This document shows, piece after piece, positions 8,360-16,490 of a DNA stretch of 45,342 bases. The position numbers and the translations under genes are program-made. How positions within the stretch are numbered: the first letter of the stretch is position 1; the number at the start of each line of letters is the position of its first letter. Source of the stretch: Pseudomonadota bacterium (GTDB taxonomy: Bacteria; Pseudomonadota; Alphaproteobacteria; Acetobacterales; Acetobacteraceae); contig JAFEFW010000624.1 in NCBI GenBank assembly GCA_018240405.1, positions 1 to 45,342 on the forward strand, given 5' to 3'. The notes below the pieces were generated by a model. The model made no database searches. It saw nothing but the letters and a program-made list of their open reading frames with translations, and had not been told where the DNA came from.

Positions 8360-8550
8360 GCACGTAAAGCGCGTTGCGGCAGTGCGCGGACACGACGCAA
8401 CCGGGTCATGTCCATGACGGTCCCGTCTGTTGATGCTGCACCGGCGCCGCCGGCCACTTGCAAGACGCTACCAGGGTCAAACATGCGCAGTCGGGGCGGC
8501 AGCAGCGCCGCCCCATCGCCGCGACACCAGACAGAAGGTCCACCCCGTCC

Positions 8551-9120
8551 ATGGCAGACTCCCCGACGATACGCGTGCTCGGCCTTGCCGGCAGCCTGCG
8601 ACAGAAATCGTTCAACCGGGCGGCATTGCGGGCTGCGGCGGAATTGGCGCCACCCGGAATGCAGATCGAGATTTTTGACCGGCTCGGCGAGATCCCCCTT
8701 TATGATGAGGATATGCGGGAAGGGCAGAGTTTTCCGCCGGCGGTGCAGGATCTGCGTGATCGCATCAAGGCGGCCGATGCGCTGCTGCTCGCCACACCCG
8801 AGTATAACTACTCGGTGCCCGGTGTGCTGAAGAACGCCATCGACTGGGCTTCCCGGCCGCCGGAACAGCCGTTCGATGGCAAGCCCATTGCAATCATGGG
8901 TGCCAGCCCTGGTGTCCTCGGAACAGCGCGGGCGCAGTACCACCTGCGCCAGGTGTTCATCTTCCTCAACGGGCTGGTGATGAACCGGCCGGAAGTGATG
9001 ATCGGCCAAGCCGGCACCCGCTTCGATGCCGAGGGCCGCCTGACGGATGAGAAGACGCGCGAGGTCGTGCAGGGCTTTCTGGCCGGGCTGAAGACCTGGG
9101 CGGAGCGCCTGCGCCGGTAG
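8551..9120 (+). CDS. NADPH-dependent FMN reductase
   Basis: A 189-residue flavodoxin-fold protein of the NADPH-dependent FMN reductase family (also called chromate or quinone reductases). The phosphate-binding loop is GSLRQKSFNRA near the N-terminus. The isoalloxazine loop is the diagnostic TPEYNYSVPGVLKNAIDWASRP in the middle, and GASPGVLGTARAQYHLRQVF follows. It is a cytoplasmic homodimer or tetramer that reduces FMN or quinones with NADPH. It may feed the two LLM-type monooxygenases at 856-1839 and 5196-6455, which need reduced flavin, although they are not in the same operon. AGAAGG lies 15-20 bases upstream of the ATG; the 190 bases before it (8360-8550) show no gene. Confidence 0.93.
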   Translation: MADSPTIRVLGLAGSLRQKSFNRAALRAAAELAPPGMQIEIFDRLGEIPLYDEDMREGQSFPPAVQDLRDRIKAADALLLATPEYNYSVPGVLKNAIDWASRPPEQPFDGKPIAIMGASPGVLGTARAQYHLRQVFIFLNGLVMNRPEVMIGQAGTRFDAEGRLTDEKTREVVQGFLAGLKTWAERLRR

Positions 9121-9267
9121 TCAGCGGAGCGGCTTGGGCAGGCTGGGCCGGCGCCCGCCGAACCTGGGGCGGTGGAACCTCGGGTCTTGCGGCGGACTGC
9201 CATCTCCGCCAAACCGCGCCCGTCCCGGCGGATCGCCGGCCGCCCGACTCCGGATTCCATCCCGCCG

Positions 9268-10659
9268 ATGCTGTTCAACTCCCAGGTCTTCATCCTGCTG
9301 TTCCTGCCGGTGGTCCTGGGGCTGTACTACCTCGCCGCCGGCAGCCGGACGCTACGGCAGACGATCGTCGTGGTGGCGTCGATCGGCTTCTATGGCTGGT
9401 GGGACCTGCGCTTCGTCCCGTTGCTGGCCGGGCTGACGGTTGCCACGTGGTTGATCGCCGCGTGGTTCGGCGCCTGGCGCCGCAACTGGATTCCCATGCT
9501 TGGCGTTGCCCTGAATCTCGGTGCGCTCGGCCTGTTCAAATACGCCGATTTCTTCCGCGGCAGCGTGTATGACGCGTTCGGTCAGCCCTGGCACCCCTGG
9601 TCGCTGGTTCTGCCGCTGGGCATCAGCTTCTTCGTCTTCCAGAAGATCTCCTACCTGATCGACCTGAAGCGCGGTGACCGGCACATCTACGGCTTCCTTG
9701 ACTTCTGCATGTTCGTCAGCTTCTTCCCGCAACTGATCGCGGGCCCGCTGGTCCGTCATAACGAAATCATTTTCCAGTTCGACGCCGACCCGCGCCGGCC
9801 GGAGATGTGGGAGAACCTGGCTCGCGGCTTTGCGCTGTTCCTGATCGGCGTGACCAAGAAGGTGCTGCTGGCGGACACGCTGGCGATGCTGGCCGACCCG
9901 CTATTCGCCCAGGCCCAGTCGGCGCCGCTGTCGGCGGCCGAAGCCTGGACCGCCGCAGGCGCCTATACGCTGCAGATCTATTTCGACTTTTCGGGCTACT
10001 CCGACATGGCAATCGGCCTGGCGCTGATGTTCGGCCTGCGCCTGCCGTTCAACTTCAACGCGCCTTACAGAGCGGTCTCGGTCCGCGACTTCTGGCGCCG
10101 CTGGCATATGACGCTCAGCCGCTTCCTGCGCGACTACCTTTATATCCCGCTGGGCGGCAACCGTGCCGGTCCGGTCCGGCAGGCGGTGAACGTAGTGCTG
10201 ACCATGCTGCTGGGCGGGCTGTGGCACGGCGCCAACTGGACGTTTGTTGCCTGGGGCGGGCTGCACGGCGGCGCGCTGGCGGTGAATCATTGGTGGGAGG
10301 CCAAGGGGGCAAATGGGGGCCTCCGTCTGCCGACGCCGGTTGCCTGGCTGCTGACGCTGTTGTTCGTCATGGCGTGCTGGGTGCTGTTCCGTTCGCCGAC
10401 CTTCAGCCAGGCCGGCGACATCCTTGGCAGCATGGCCTTCCTGCACGGCCTCGGCCGCATCGGTTTGAACCAGGAATATGTCCTGGCCCTGGCCGGCGGC
10501 GCGGCGATCGCCCTGCTCGGCCCGGTCAGCCAGGAGGCGGCGTTAACTCGGCTGCGTCCTGCCCCTTGGCTTGCGGTTCCCGCCGGCGCGCTGCTGGCTT
10601 ACCTGTTGCTGCTGATCGGTGGCCGGTTGCCCAATGTCTTCATCTACTTCCAGTTCTGA
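9268..10659 (+). CDS. MBOAT family O-acyltransferase (AlgI-like)
   Basis: A 463-residue multi-pass membrane protein from the ATG at 9268 (MLFNSQVFILLFLPVVLGLYY, the standard start of the family); a longer reading from 9172 adds a charged, non-membrane leader and is rejected. Family markers include KYADFF, GISFFVFQKISYLID, FFPQLIAGPLVRHNEI, YFDFSGYSDMAIGLALMFG, DFWRRWHMTLSRFLRDYLYIPLGG and the catalytic-His motif WHGANWTFVAWGGLHG near residue 318. These proteins move an acyl group, usually acetyl, across the membrane to decorate exopolysaccharide. The next gene, an SGNH-like protein, overlaps it by 26 bases, as in alginate-type acetylation modules. No polysaccharide polymerase gene is visible in the window, so the acceptor is unknown. 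Confidence 0.93.
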   Translation: MLFNSQVFILLFLPVVLGLYYLAAGSRTLRQTIVVVASIGFYGWWDLRFVPLLAGLTVATWLIAAWFGAWRRNWIPMLGVALNLGALGLFKYADFFRGSVYDAFGQPWHPWSLVLPLGISFFVFQKISYLIDLKRGDRHIYGFLDFCMFVSFFPQLIAGPLVRHNEIIFQFDADPRRPEMWENLARGFALFLIGVTKKVLLADTLAMLADPLFAQAQSAPLSAAEAWTAAGAYTLQIYFDFSGYSDMAIGLALMFGLRLPFNFNAPYRAVSVRDFWRRWHMTLSRFLRDYLYIPLGGNRAGPVRQAVNVVLTMLLGGLWHGANWTFVAWGGLHGGALAVNHWWEAKGANGGLRLPTPVAWLLTLLFVMACWVLFRSPTFSQAGDILGSMAFLHGLGRIGLNQEYVLALAGGAAIALLGPVSQEAALTRLRPAPWLAVPAGALLAYLLLLIGGRLPNVFIYFQF

Positions 10660-11692
10660 CGTCAGCGCCTGGCGGCGCTTCTTCTGGACCGCTGTCGGCA
10701 CCGCTGCGGGGGCCGTCGGCGTCATTTTCCTGTTTGTCGCCCTGGTTGACCCGTGGGGAGTGCTGCCACTGTCGTTGCCCGCGGATCGCATACCCGTGAC
10801 CAGCAACCAGCGTTTTGCCTACCCCATGCTGGCACGCTCGACGCGGTTCGACAGCGCCATCATCGGCACCTCCACCAGCCGTCTGCTGCGACCCGAGACG
10901 CTCGACAAGGCGTTCGGCGCGCGCTTCGTCAACCTGGCGATGAACGACGCCACAGTGTTCGAGATGGCGTCGATCTACGACCAGTTCCTGCGCGCGCACC
11001 CCGCGCCAAAGGTCGTTGTGGTCGGCCTGGACGTGCGCTGGTGCGTCACCGGTGATGACTATGAAAAGCTGACTCCGCGCCCGTTTCCCGCCTGGATGTA
11101 TGAAGGCAGCCCGTGGCGCGGCTACGCCCATCTGTTGAACCTGTATGCGGTGCAGGAAGCCGGCAAGGCAGCCGGCGTGCTGAGCGGGTTCAAGGCGCCG
11201 GACCAGGGTGCCGACGGTTACACCCGCTTCGTTCCGCCCGACGCAGCCTATGATCGGCCTCGCGTGCAGAAGAAGCTGCAGGAATACAGCGTTTCCATTC
11301 CCAGCGGCGCGCGCACGGGCCCGCCGGCCGGTTGGCGCTATCCGACGCAGGAAGTGCTGCGGGAGATGCTTGACCGTCTGCCGCCGGCGACATTGAAGGT
11401 GCTGTATTTCGTGCCGTACAACCGCCGGATGCTGCCAGTGCCGGATACTGAGGTTGCCGACGTGTGGGCTGAGTGCAAGCGGAGGGCTGCCGCCCTGGCT
11501 CAAGCGGTGCCACACACGGTTGTTGTGGATTTCCTGCGCCGGTCGCCCTTCACCAATGACGACGACAACTACTGGGATGGCATGCACACCACCGTTACGG
11601 CCGCAGACCGGCTGGTGCAGGACCTGATCGCCGCTGCGCGTGGCGAACCCGGCGACGATTATCACGTACTTTCGAGCGCCCCACGATCGTGA
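10634..11692 (+). CDS. SGNH/GDSL hydrolase-like membrane-anchored protein, partner of MBOAT
   Basis: A 352-residue protein with one N-terminal membrane anchor (residues about 15-35, FFWTAVGTAAGAVGVIFLFVALV). The start ATG lies inside the end of the MBOAT gene, so the two are co-translated. The periplasmic part has SGNH-type blocks: SAIIGTSTSRLL (nucleophile block, Ser after Thr), FVNLAMNDATVFEMASIY (Gly/Asn region), and NYWDGMHTTVTAADRLV near the C-terminus (Asp-x-x-His block). Such proteins, like AlgJ/AlgX or PatB, receive acetyl groups from an MBOAT partner and place them on a sugar polymer. The exact catalytic triad should be treated as predicted. An independent lipase or esterase activity is less likely given the context. 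Confidence 0.78.
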   Translation: MSSSTSSSDVSAWRRFFWTAVGTAAGAVGVIFLFVALVDPWGVLPLSLPADRIPVTSNQRFAYPMLARSTRFDSAIIGTSTSRLLRPETLDKAFGARFVNLAMNDATVFEMASIYDQFLRAHPAPKVVVVGLDVRWCVTGDDYEKLTPRPFPAWMYEGSPWRGYAHLLNLYAVQEAGKAAGVLSGFKAPDQGADGYTRFVPPDAAYDRPRVQKKLQEYSVSIPSGARTGPPAGWRYPTQEVLREMLDRLPPATLKVLYFVPYNRRMLPVPDTEVADVWAECKRRAAALAQAVPHTVVVDFLRRSPFTNDDDNYWDGMHTTVTAADRLVQDLIAAARGEPGDDYHVLSSAPRS

Positions 11693-11727
11693 TAGAAACG
11701 CGCCGCTCCGCCTGAAGGACCCGATCG

Positions 11728-11925
11728 ATGACCGTGTTCCGCGTTCCCGACATGCATTGCGACGGCTGCATCCGGTCGCTGAACAGTGCGGCGAAAGACG
11801 TCGACCCGCACGCCACGTTACAGGCGGACCTCCAGACCAGGCTGGTGACGGTGACGACAACCGCGCCGGCGGACGCGGTGGCTGAGGCGTTTCGTGAGGC
11901 GGGCTTTACCGTTGAGGCGGGCTGA
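11728..11925 (+). CDS. HMA-domain heavy-metal (copper) chaperone
   Basis: A 65-residue protein consisting of one HMA domain. The metal-binding loop is MHCDGC (Cys11 and Cys14), followed by helix SLNSAAKDVDPHATLQ and the beta-alpha ending AVAEAFREAGFTVEAG. Size and fold match CopZ/Atx1-like chaperones that carry Cu(I) to P-type ATPases. No ATPase or copper regulator is present in the window, so partner and metal are inferred. The ATG has AAGGACCCGATCG just upstream, giving a usable ribosome site. It begins 35 bases after the SGNH gene and could be co-transcribed with it by chance. Confidence 0.88.
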   Translation: MTVFRVPDMHCDGCIRSLNSAAKDVDPHATLQADLQTRLVTVTTTAPADAVAEAFREAGFTVEAG

Positions 11926-12060
11926 CGGTCTGCCCCGCGATTGAACCAACGTCAGGACCTGGCGCCGAGTTGTTGGCACCGAATCGATGTCGACGCCCGC
12001 CGGCGTGGGGCCGCGCCGGAGCGCGGAGCAAGCTCCACGAGCCAGGTCGGCGTTGGCTCG

Positions 12061-12810
12061 TCAAGCTGACCGGGGTTGGCGGGACCGGCGGCTGGTGAGC
12101 GCTATACCAGCCAGCCCAGCGCAGAGCACAGCCAGCGACGCCGGTTCGGGAACGGCGGCATTGATCGTGACATCATCGAGCACGAACTGCGTCCCCGTAA
12201 CCTGGTTGTATCCGGCATAGGTGCCGCCGACGGCCGTGAAATCGACTTCGGTGACTGAATCCCAGTCGAAAACCCTGAATGTCGGACCGGTCGTATCAGC
12301 CTGCAGCGATGTCTGGTAAACCTGCGTGCCGTTGCGATAGCCGGTGGCGGTGATGGTCAGGCCGTCGTTCCACATTGCGGTAAAATGTGCTGATTCGAAC
12401 TTGAACGGTGTGGCGCTGAAGAAGCCTGTCGGTCCCTCTTCCGGCGATAAAGCGACATGATATGGCGATACAACGCCATGGAGCGCCCCGCCGGGTAGAT
12501 GACCAAGTTGCAGCCACCGTATGGGGTCCATGACCGAAAACTGGTTCCAGGTCAGGCCGCCATAGGACGCCGGCACTGGGACCGACAGCCCTGGCGCGGC
12601 GTCAAGGTCATCAAAACCAAGCGTGATTGCTGATGCGTCGGCCACTGCGCCGATAAGCGCGGCCGCAAGAACGGTAAGACCGGTCAGAATACGTCGCGAC
12701 CGGCACTGTTGATCGTTGTGTGAACGCGCATCAGGATCAGCCGACGTATCGGCGTCGCAATCCAGCCCTGCCTCCGCGGCCGGGCGGATAGTTGCTTCGA
12801 TAGCAAGCAT
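12061..12810 (-). CDS. PEP-CTERM sorting-domain protein
   Basis: A 249-residue secreted protein ending in a canonical PEP-CTERM tail: VPEPAS, a hydrophobic stretch (LAVLCAGLAGIAL) and a basic end (TSRRSRQPR). This tail is cleaved by an exosortase, after which the protein is exported or attached to extracellular polymer. The N-terminus has a hydrophobic signal (ILTGLTVLAAALIGAVADASA) but starting about 40 residues after the ATG. No closer in-frame start is seen, and GGAAGGA sits 9 bases before the ATG. The body is beta-rich with FDDL and a C-terminal DDVTINAA strand, as in many PEP-CTERM adhesion-type proteins. No exosortase gene is in the window. The unusually long leader before the signal is odd. 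Confidence 0.85.
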   Translation of the reverse strand: MLAIEATIRPAAEAGLDCDADTSADPDARSHNDQQCRSRRILTGLTVLAAALIGAVADASAITLGFDDLDAAPGLSVPVPASYGGLTWNQFSVMDPIRWLQLGHLPGGALHGVVSPYHVALSPEEGPTGFFSATPFKFESAHFTAMWNDGLTITATGYRNGTQVYQTSLQADTTGPTFRVFDWDSVTEVDFTAVGGTYAGYNQVTGTQFVLDDVTINAAVPEPASLAVLCAGLAGIALTSRRSRQPRSA

Positions 12811-13214
12811 GGATTTGTCCTTCCGGGTCGTAACATGAGACCAAGACGGACATTACTAGATGCTTAGTGAAAGCTAAAGTATTATTAAAGATATTTACTT
12901 TATAAATATTAGAAATACTACGTATATTTGGAAATGCTGATGTCTCAATGTGTGGCGCACCAAGTGCTGCGGTTGCGTGACAGCGGTCTTGATCCATCCG
13001 TTAATTGCCGAGCGGGTCATGCCACAACCGCTCTGCCACGATGGACGGCATTGCATCGGGAGTTTGGGCCTGCAACAGCCGGCAAACCCGAAACGGCCAA
13101 CGGGATCATGCGTCATGGTTATAACAAATGCAACAACCTGGTCGGCCAGACCAGTAGATCGCGGCGACTGCTCTTTGTGTCTATCGCCCGTCGCCGCATG
13201 TCCGTCCTGTCCAA
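12811..13214 (-). promoter_or_regulatory. AT-rich upstream region of the PEP-CTERM gene; otherwise non-coding
   Basis: The part from about 12840 to 12945 is strikingly AT-rich against the GC-rich surroundings, with runs such as TAATATTTATAAAGTAAA on the minus strand. It lies directly before the PEP-CTERM start and probably holds its promoter, but I could not fix a convincing -35/-10 pair. From 12946 to 13214 I see no gene, only the hairpin listed at 13161-13197. Confidence 0.5.
13161..13197 (-). terminator. Hairpin after the hydroxyacid dehydrogenase gene
   Basis: A perfect 8-bp inverted repeat, GCGGCGAC (13161-13168) and GTCGCCGC (13190-13197), with a 21-base loop. It lies 18 bases past the minus-strand stop at 13215. 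No clear U-run follows, so it would be a weak intrinsic terminator or an RNA-stabilising hairpin. Confidence 0.35.
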
Positions 13215-14189
13215 TCAGAACCAGTTCTTCTTGTCCACCACGTTGCGCAGCGGCTTGCCATCCGCAAAGGCCCGGCAGTTCTCCTGAATGATCTGGAAGC
13301 GCCGCTCGTTCAAATGCGGGCCGTAGCCGGCCATGTGCGGCGTCAGGATGACGTTCGACAGCCCCCATAGCGGATGCTCCGCCGGCAGCGGTTCCTGCTC
13401 ATAGACGTCCAGCGCCGCGCCGGCGATCGTGCCGGATTTCAGTGCTGACACCAGATCGTCCAGCCTCGTCGTCATGCCGCGGCCAATATTGATGAAGATC
13501 GCACTTTTCCTCATGCGCGCGAAACGGTCGCGGTTGAAAAAGCCTTCGGTTGCCGGCGTGTGGGGCACCGTCAGTATGACGAAGTCCGCTTGAGGCAGTA
13601 ATGAGTCCAGCGCCTCCGGCTTATGCATCTCCGCCACGCCCTCGGGCACATCGGTACGCCGAGCGTCGGTAGCCAGCACGCGGATGCCGAAGGCGGCCAA
13701 CAGTCGTGCTGTCTCGGCGCCAATGCCGCCGACGCCGACGATCAGCGCCGTCGAGCCGGGCAGGGGGATCACGCCCTGGTCTTCGCCGGGCTTCTTCCAC
13801 TCGCGGCGCAATTGCTGGGGGATGTAGACGTGCAGGCCGCGCGCGAAGGCCAGCACATAGGCCAGGATGTGCGCGCTGATATGGTCGTTGTAGATCTCCC
13901 GGAAGTTGGTGATTGTTACGCTGTGGGCGATCAACTCCGGATAGTAGTAGCCGGCGGGCGGCGCTGCCTGCGGCGCCTGTAGCCAGCGCAGCCGTTTGGC
14001 GCGCGCCAGCAATTCCGGCGGCAGCGTGCCGAAGCAGGCGTCAGCCGTTTCGATTGCGGCCACGGCTGTATCGGGGTCCTCGGCGATGATCAGTTTCATG
14101 CCAGGGACACCGTCCGCGAGGCGCTTCGCCCAGGTTCGGGTCGTTTCGCTCTGCGGCGGCAACATCAGGAAGGTGAACTGGTTGGTCAT
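13215..14189 (-). CDS. D-2-hydroxyacid dehydrogenase
   Basis: A 324-residue NAD-dependent enzyme from the ATG at 14189 (AGGAGAA just upstream; an ATG at 14243 adds 18 unrelated residues). The nucleotide-binding motif is GVGGIGAETARLLAAFG with Asp/Arg following (ATDARR). The catalytic Arg is in the FINIGRG stretch, Glu in VYEQEPLP and His in LTPHMAG, so all family residues are in place. It oxidises or reduces a 2-hydroxy/2-oxo acid in the cytoplasm. It is divergent from the TRAP transport locus starting at 14320, with 130 bases between. This arrangement suggests that the transported acids may be its substrates or related compounds, which is an inference. Confidence 0.92.
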   Translation of the reverse strand: MTNQFTFLMLPPQSETTRTWAKRLADGVPGMKLIIAEDPDTAVAAIETADACFGTLPPELLARAKRLRWLQAPQAAPPAGYYYPELIAHSVTITNFREIYNDHISAHILAYVLAFARGLHVYIPQQLRREWKKPGEDQGVIPLPGSTALIVGVGGIGAETARLLAAFGIRVLATDARRTDVPEGVAEMHKPEALDSLLPQADFVILTVPHTPATEGFFNRDRFARMRKSAIFINIGRGMTTRLDDLVSALKSGTIAGAALDVYEQEPLPAEHPLWGLSNVILTPHMAGYGPHLNERRFQIIQENCRAFADGKPLRNVVDKKNWF

Positions 14190-14257
14190 GGCGGCTTCTC
14201 CTGGGGACGGACAGAGGGTGGCAAGCCGCGTCCGATTGGTCAAAGCGGGTCACCCTC

Positions 14258-14286
14258 ATGACAGTCGCGCCGCCGCGCGCTATACG
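14258..14286 (+). promoter_or_regulatory. Candidate sigma70-type promoter of the TRAP locus
   Basis: ATGACA (14258-14263) and TATACG (14281-14286) are separated by exactly 17 bases, a fair match to TTGACA/TATAAT. It is 33 bases before the first dctP start, with AGAGGGAGGAAA as the ribosome site. The gap also carries the divergent start region of the hydroxyacid dehydrogenase. Confidence 0.4.
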
Positions 14287-14319
14287 GTGGACATACGCAT
14301 AATAAGAGGGAGGAAACCA

Positions 14320-15324
14320 ATGCATACTATCACCCGGCGCCGCGTCGCGGCGCTGGCCGGTGCTTCCGTACTGCTGCCGCGCTTTGCGCGCGCGGCCGAA
14401 ATCAACTGGAAGTTCACCAGCTCGCAGCCGCCGACTCATCCATCAACGATCAACTACGTTGCCGCGGCGGAGCGGGTGAAGCAGAAGTCCGGCGGCAAGT
14501 TTGAGATCACAGTGTTCCACTCCGGACAGTTAGGTACCGATATCGATACCTTCACGCAGGTCCGGATCGGCGGCGTACAAATGATGGTGCTGTCCAACGT
14601 CATTACGGCGACCGCGGCAGCCACCGGCTCTGCTCTCAGCATGCCGTTTGCCTTCAGCAATTATCAGCAGATCTGGGCTGCCGCCGATGGCAAGCTGCAG
14701 GACCTGCTGCGAGAGGACCTGAAGAAGGCCGGCTACCTGACCACCAACAAGATTCTGGACAGCGGCTTCCACCAGATCACCAGCAACAAGGGGCCGATCA
14801 AGACGGTCGCGGATCTGCAGGGAATGAAGCTGCGGGCGCCACCCAGCCCGATCCAGGTTTCGACGTGGAAGGCGATCGGCGCGGCGCCGGCGTCGATGAA
14901 TTTCTCTGAACTCTACACGGCGTTGCAGACCGGCGTGGTGGACGGGCAGGAGAGCCCGCCGTCGCTGGCGCGGACGACGCGACTGTATGAGGTGCAGAAA
15001 TACATGTCGCTGACGTCGCATATGTGGGACGGCTGGTACACGCTGATCAATCCGCGGGCGTTCGGCAAGCTGCCGAAGGACATGCAGGATCTGGTGATGG
15101 CGGAGTTCGACCAGGCCGGCGTGGATGTCCGCAAGGAAATGCTGACCTTCAACAAGGACGCCGTCGCCTTCGTTGCCGAGAAGGGCGTGCAGGTGAACAC
15201 GGTCGAAGATACGTCCTCTTTCAAGCAGAAGCTGAAGGATGTTGGCTTCTATTCCGAGTGGAAGGAGAAGCTGGGACCGGACGTGTGGAACGCGCTGCAG
15301 GAGGTCTCCGGGCCGTTAGTTTAA
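14320..15324 (+). CDS. dctP: TRAP transporter solute-binding protein, copy 1
   Basis: A 334-residue periplasmic binding protein. The N-terminus has a Tat-like signal (TRRR followed by VAALAGASVLLPRFARA), and the mature part starts AEINWKFTSSQ. DctP features include the VFHSGQLGTD strand, the GGVQMMVLSNV region, DLQGMKLRAPPSPIQ with the conserved Arg that clamps the ligand carboxylate, and FSELYTALQTGVVDGQES. The next two genes are close copies of equal length, and a DctQM permease follows, so this is a three-binding-protein TRAP locus. The ligand is probably an organic acid (the Arg is kept); identity cannot be read. AGAGGGAGGAAA before the start is a strong ribosome site. Confidence 0.95.
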   Translation: MHTITRRRVAALAGASVLLPRFARAAEINWKFTSSQPPTHPSTINYVAAAERVKQKSGGKFEITVFHSGQLGTDIDTFTQVRIGGVQMMVLSNVITATAAATGSALSMPFAFSNYQQIWAAADGKLQDLLREDLKKAGYLTTNKILDSGFHQITSNKGPIKTVADLQGMKLRAPPSPIQVSTWKAIGAAPASMNFSELYTALQTGVVDGQESPPSLARTTRLYEVQKYMSLTSHMWDGWYTLINPRAFGKLPKDMQDLVMAEFDQAGVDVRKEMLTFNKDAVAFVAEKGVQVNTVEDTSSFKQKLKDVGFYSEWKEKLGPDVWNALQEVSGPLV

Positions 15325-15360
15325 CGAACCAAGCAATACTCTGGGGAGGAGGTTGATACC

Positions 15361-16365
15361 ATGCGGGGACTGACCCGACGCCGTGCCGGCATGCTGGCCG
15401 GCGCTTCCGTTCTGCTGCCGCGCTTTGCCCATGCCGCTGAGGTGAACTGGAAGTTCACATCCTCGGCCTCGCCGACGCATCCGTCGATCCAGCGCTATCA
15501 GGAGGCGGCGGAACGCGTGAAGCAGAAATCCAACGGCCGCATGGAGATCACCGTTTTCCATTCCGGTCAGTTGGGCACCGACATCGATACTTACACGCAG
15601 GTTCGTATCGGTGGCGTGCAGATGATGGTGCTGTCCAATGTCATCACCGCCACCGCCGCACCGCTGACCTCGGTATTGTCCATGCCGTTTGCGTTCCGGA
15701 CCTATGACCAGGTCTGGGCGGCGGCTGACGGCAAGCTGGGCCAGTTGGTGCGGGAGGATCTGAAGAAAGCCGGCTACCTGACCACGAACCGTATGATGGA
15801 CAGCGGCTTTCACCATATCACCAGCAACAAGGGGCCGGTGAACTCGGTGGCCGACGTGCAGGGGCTCAAGCTGCGTTCGCCACCCAGTCCGATCCAGGTT
15901 TCGCTGTGGAAAGCAATCGGCGCCGCGCCGGTGGCGATCAACTACGCCGAACTTTATACGGCGTTGCAGACCGGCGTGGTTGATGGGCAGGAAAGCTCTG
16001 CGTCGCTGGCGAAGACCACGCGCCTTTACGAGGTGCAGAAATACATGTCATTGACCTCGCATCTATGGGATGGCTGGTTCACGCTGATCAACCCGAAAGC
16101 GTTCGGCAAGCTGCCGCCGGATCTGCAGGACCTGGTGATGGCGGAGTTCGACCAGGCGGGCGTGGATGAGCGTAACGATCTGGTTACCCTGAACAAGGAC
16201 GCCATCAGCTTCTTTGCCTCCAGGGGCATTGCCGTTAACGAGGTTGCTGACATGGCGCCGTTCCGGCAGAAGCTGCGTGACGTCGGCTTCTATGCCGAGT
16301 GGCGCGAGAAGATGGGCACCGACGTCTGGAACGGGCTGCAGGAGATCACTGGACCTCTGGTGTAA
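15361..16365 (+). CDS. dctP: TRAP transporter solute-binding protein, copy 2
   Basis: Also 334 residues, with long identical runs against copies 1 and 3. The signal is LTRRRAGMLAGASVLLPRFAHA and the mature start AEVNWKFTSSAS. The clamping region reads DVQGLKLRSPPSPIQ and the gate region YAELYTALQTGVVDGQES. It begins 36 bases after copy 1, with GGGGAGGAGG about 8 bases before the ATG. Compared with the others it differs most in the middle (GQLVREDLKKAGYLTTNRMMDSGFHH) and the C-terminal helix region (DERNDLVTLNKDAISFFASRGIAVNEV), which suggests it has been free to diverge. All motifs are kept, so it should be functional, probably with an altered ligand preference. Confidence 0.95.
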   Translation: MRGLTRRRAGMLAGASVLLPRFAHAAEVNWKFTSSASPTHPSIQRYQEAAERVKQKSNGRMEITVFHSGQLGTDIDTYTQVRIGGVQMMVLSNVITATAAPLTSVLSMPFAFRTYDQVWAAADGKLGQLVREDLKKAGYLTTNRMMDSGFHHITSNKGPVNSVADVQGLKLRSPPSPIQVSLWKAIGAAPVAINYAELYTALQTGVVDGQESSASLAKTTRLYEVQKYMSLTSHLWDGWFTLINPKAFGKLPPDLQDLVMAEFDQAGVDERNDLVTLNKDAISFFASRGIAVNEVADMAPFRQKLRDVGFYAEWREKMGTDVWNGLQEITGPLV

Positions 16366-16490
16366 CGAATTTCGTGCCGGGTGCGGTCCTATCCTGCTGC
16401 GAATCAGGACGCGTCCTCCGCCTGACATGACAAGCCACGGATGATCCGCTAGCGTCTCGGGTAACCAAGAGACCGGGAGGAATGCTACCG

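Noticed and set aside
12391-12400. TGATTCGAAC, like a tRNA T-loop; a similar GATTCGAACT lies at 24261
   Set aside because: Both are inside coding sequence, without acceptor or anticodon stems; no tRNA is supported.
12950-12980. Possible sigma-54 promoter (TGGTGCG...TTG) for the PEP-CTERM gene
   Set aside because: The two elements are three bases too far apart and the second lacks the C of TTGC.
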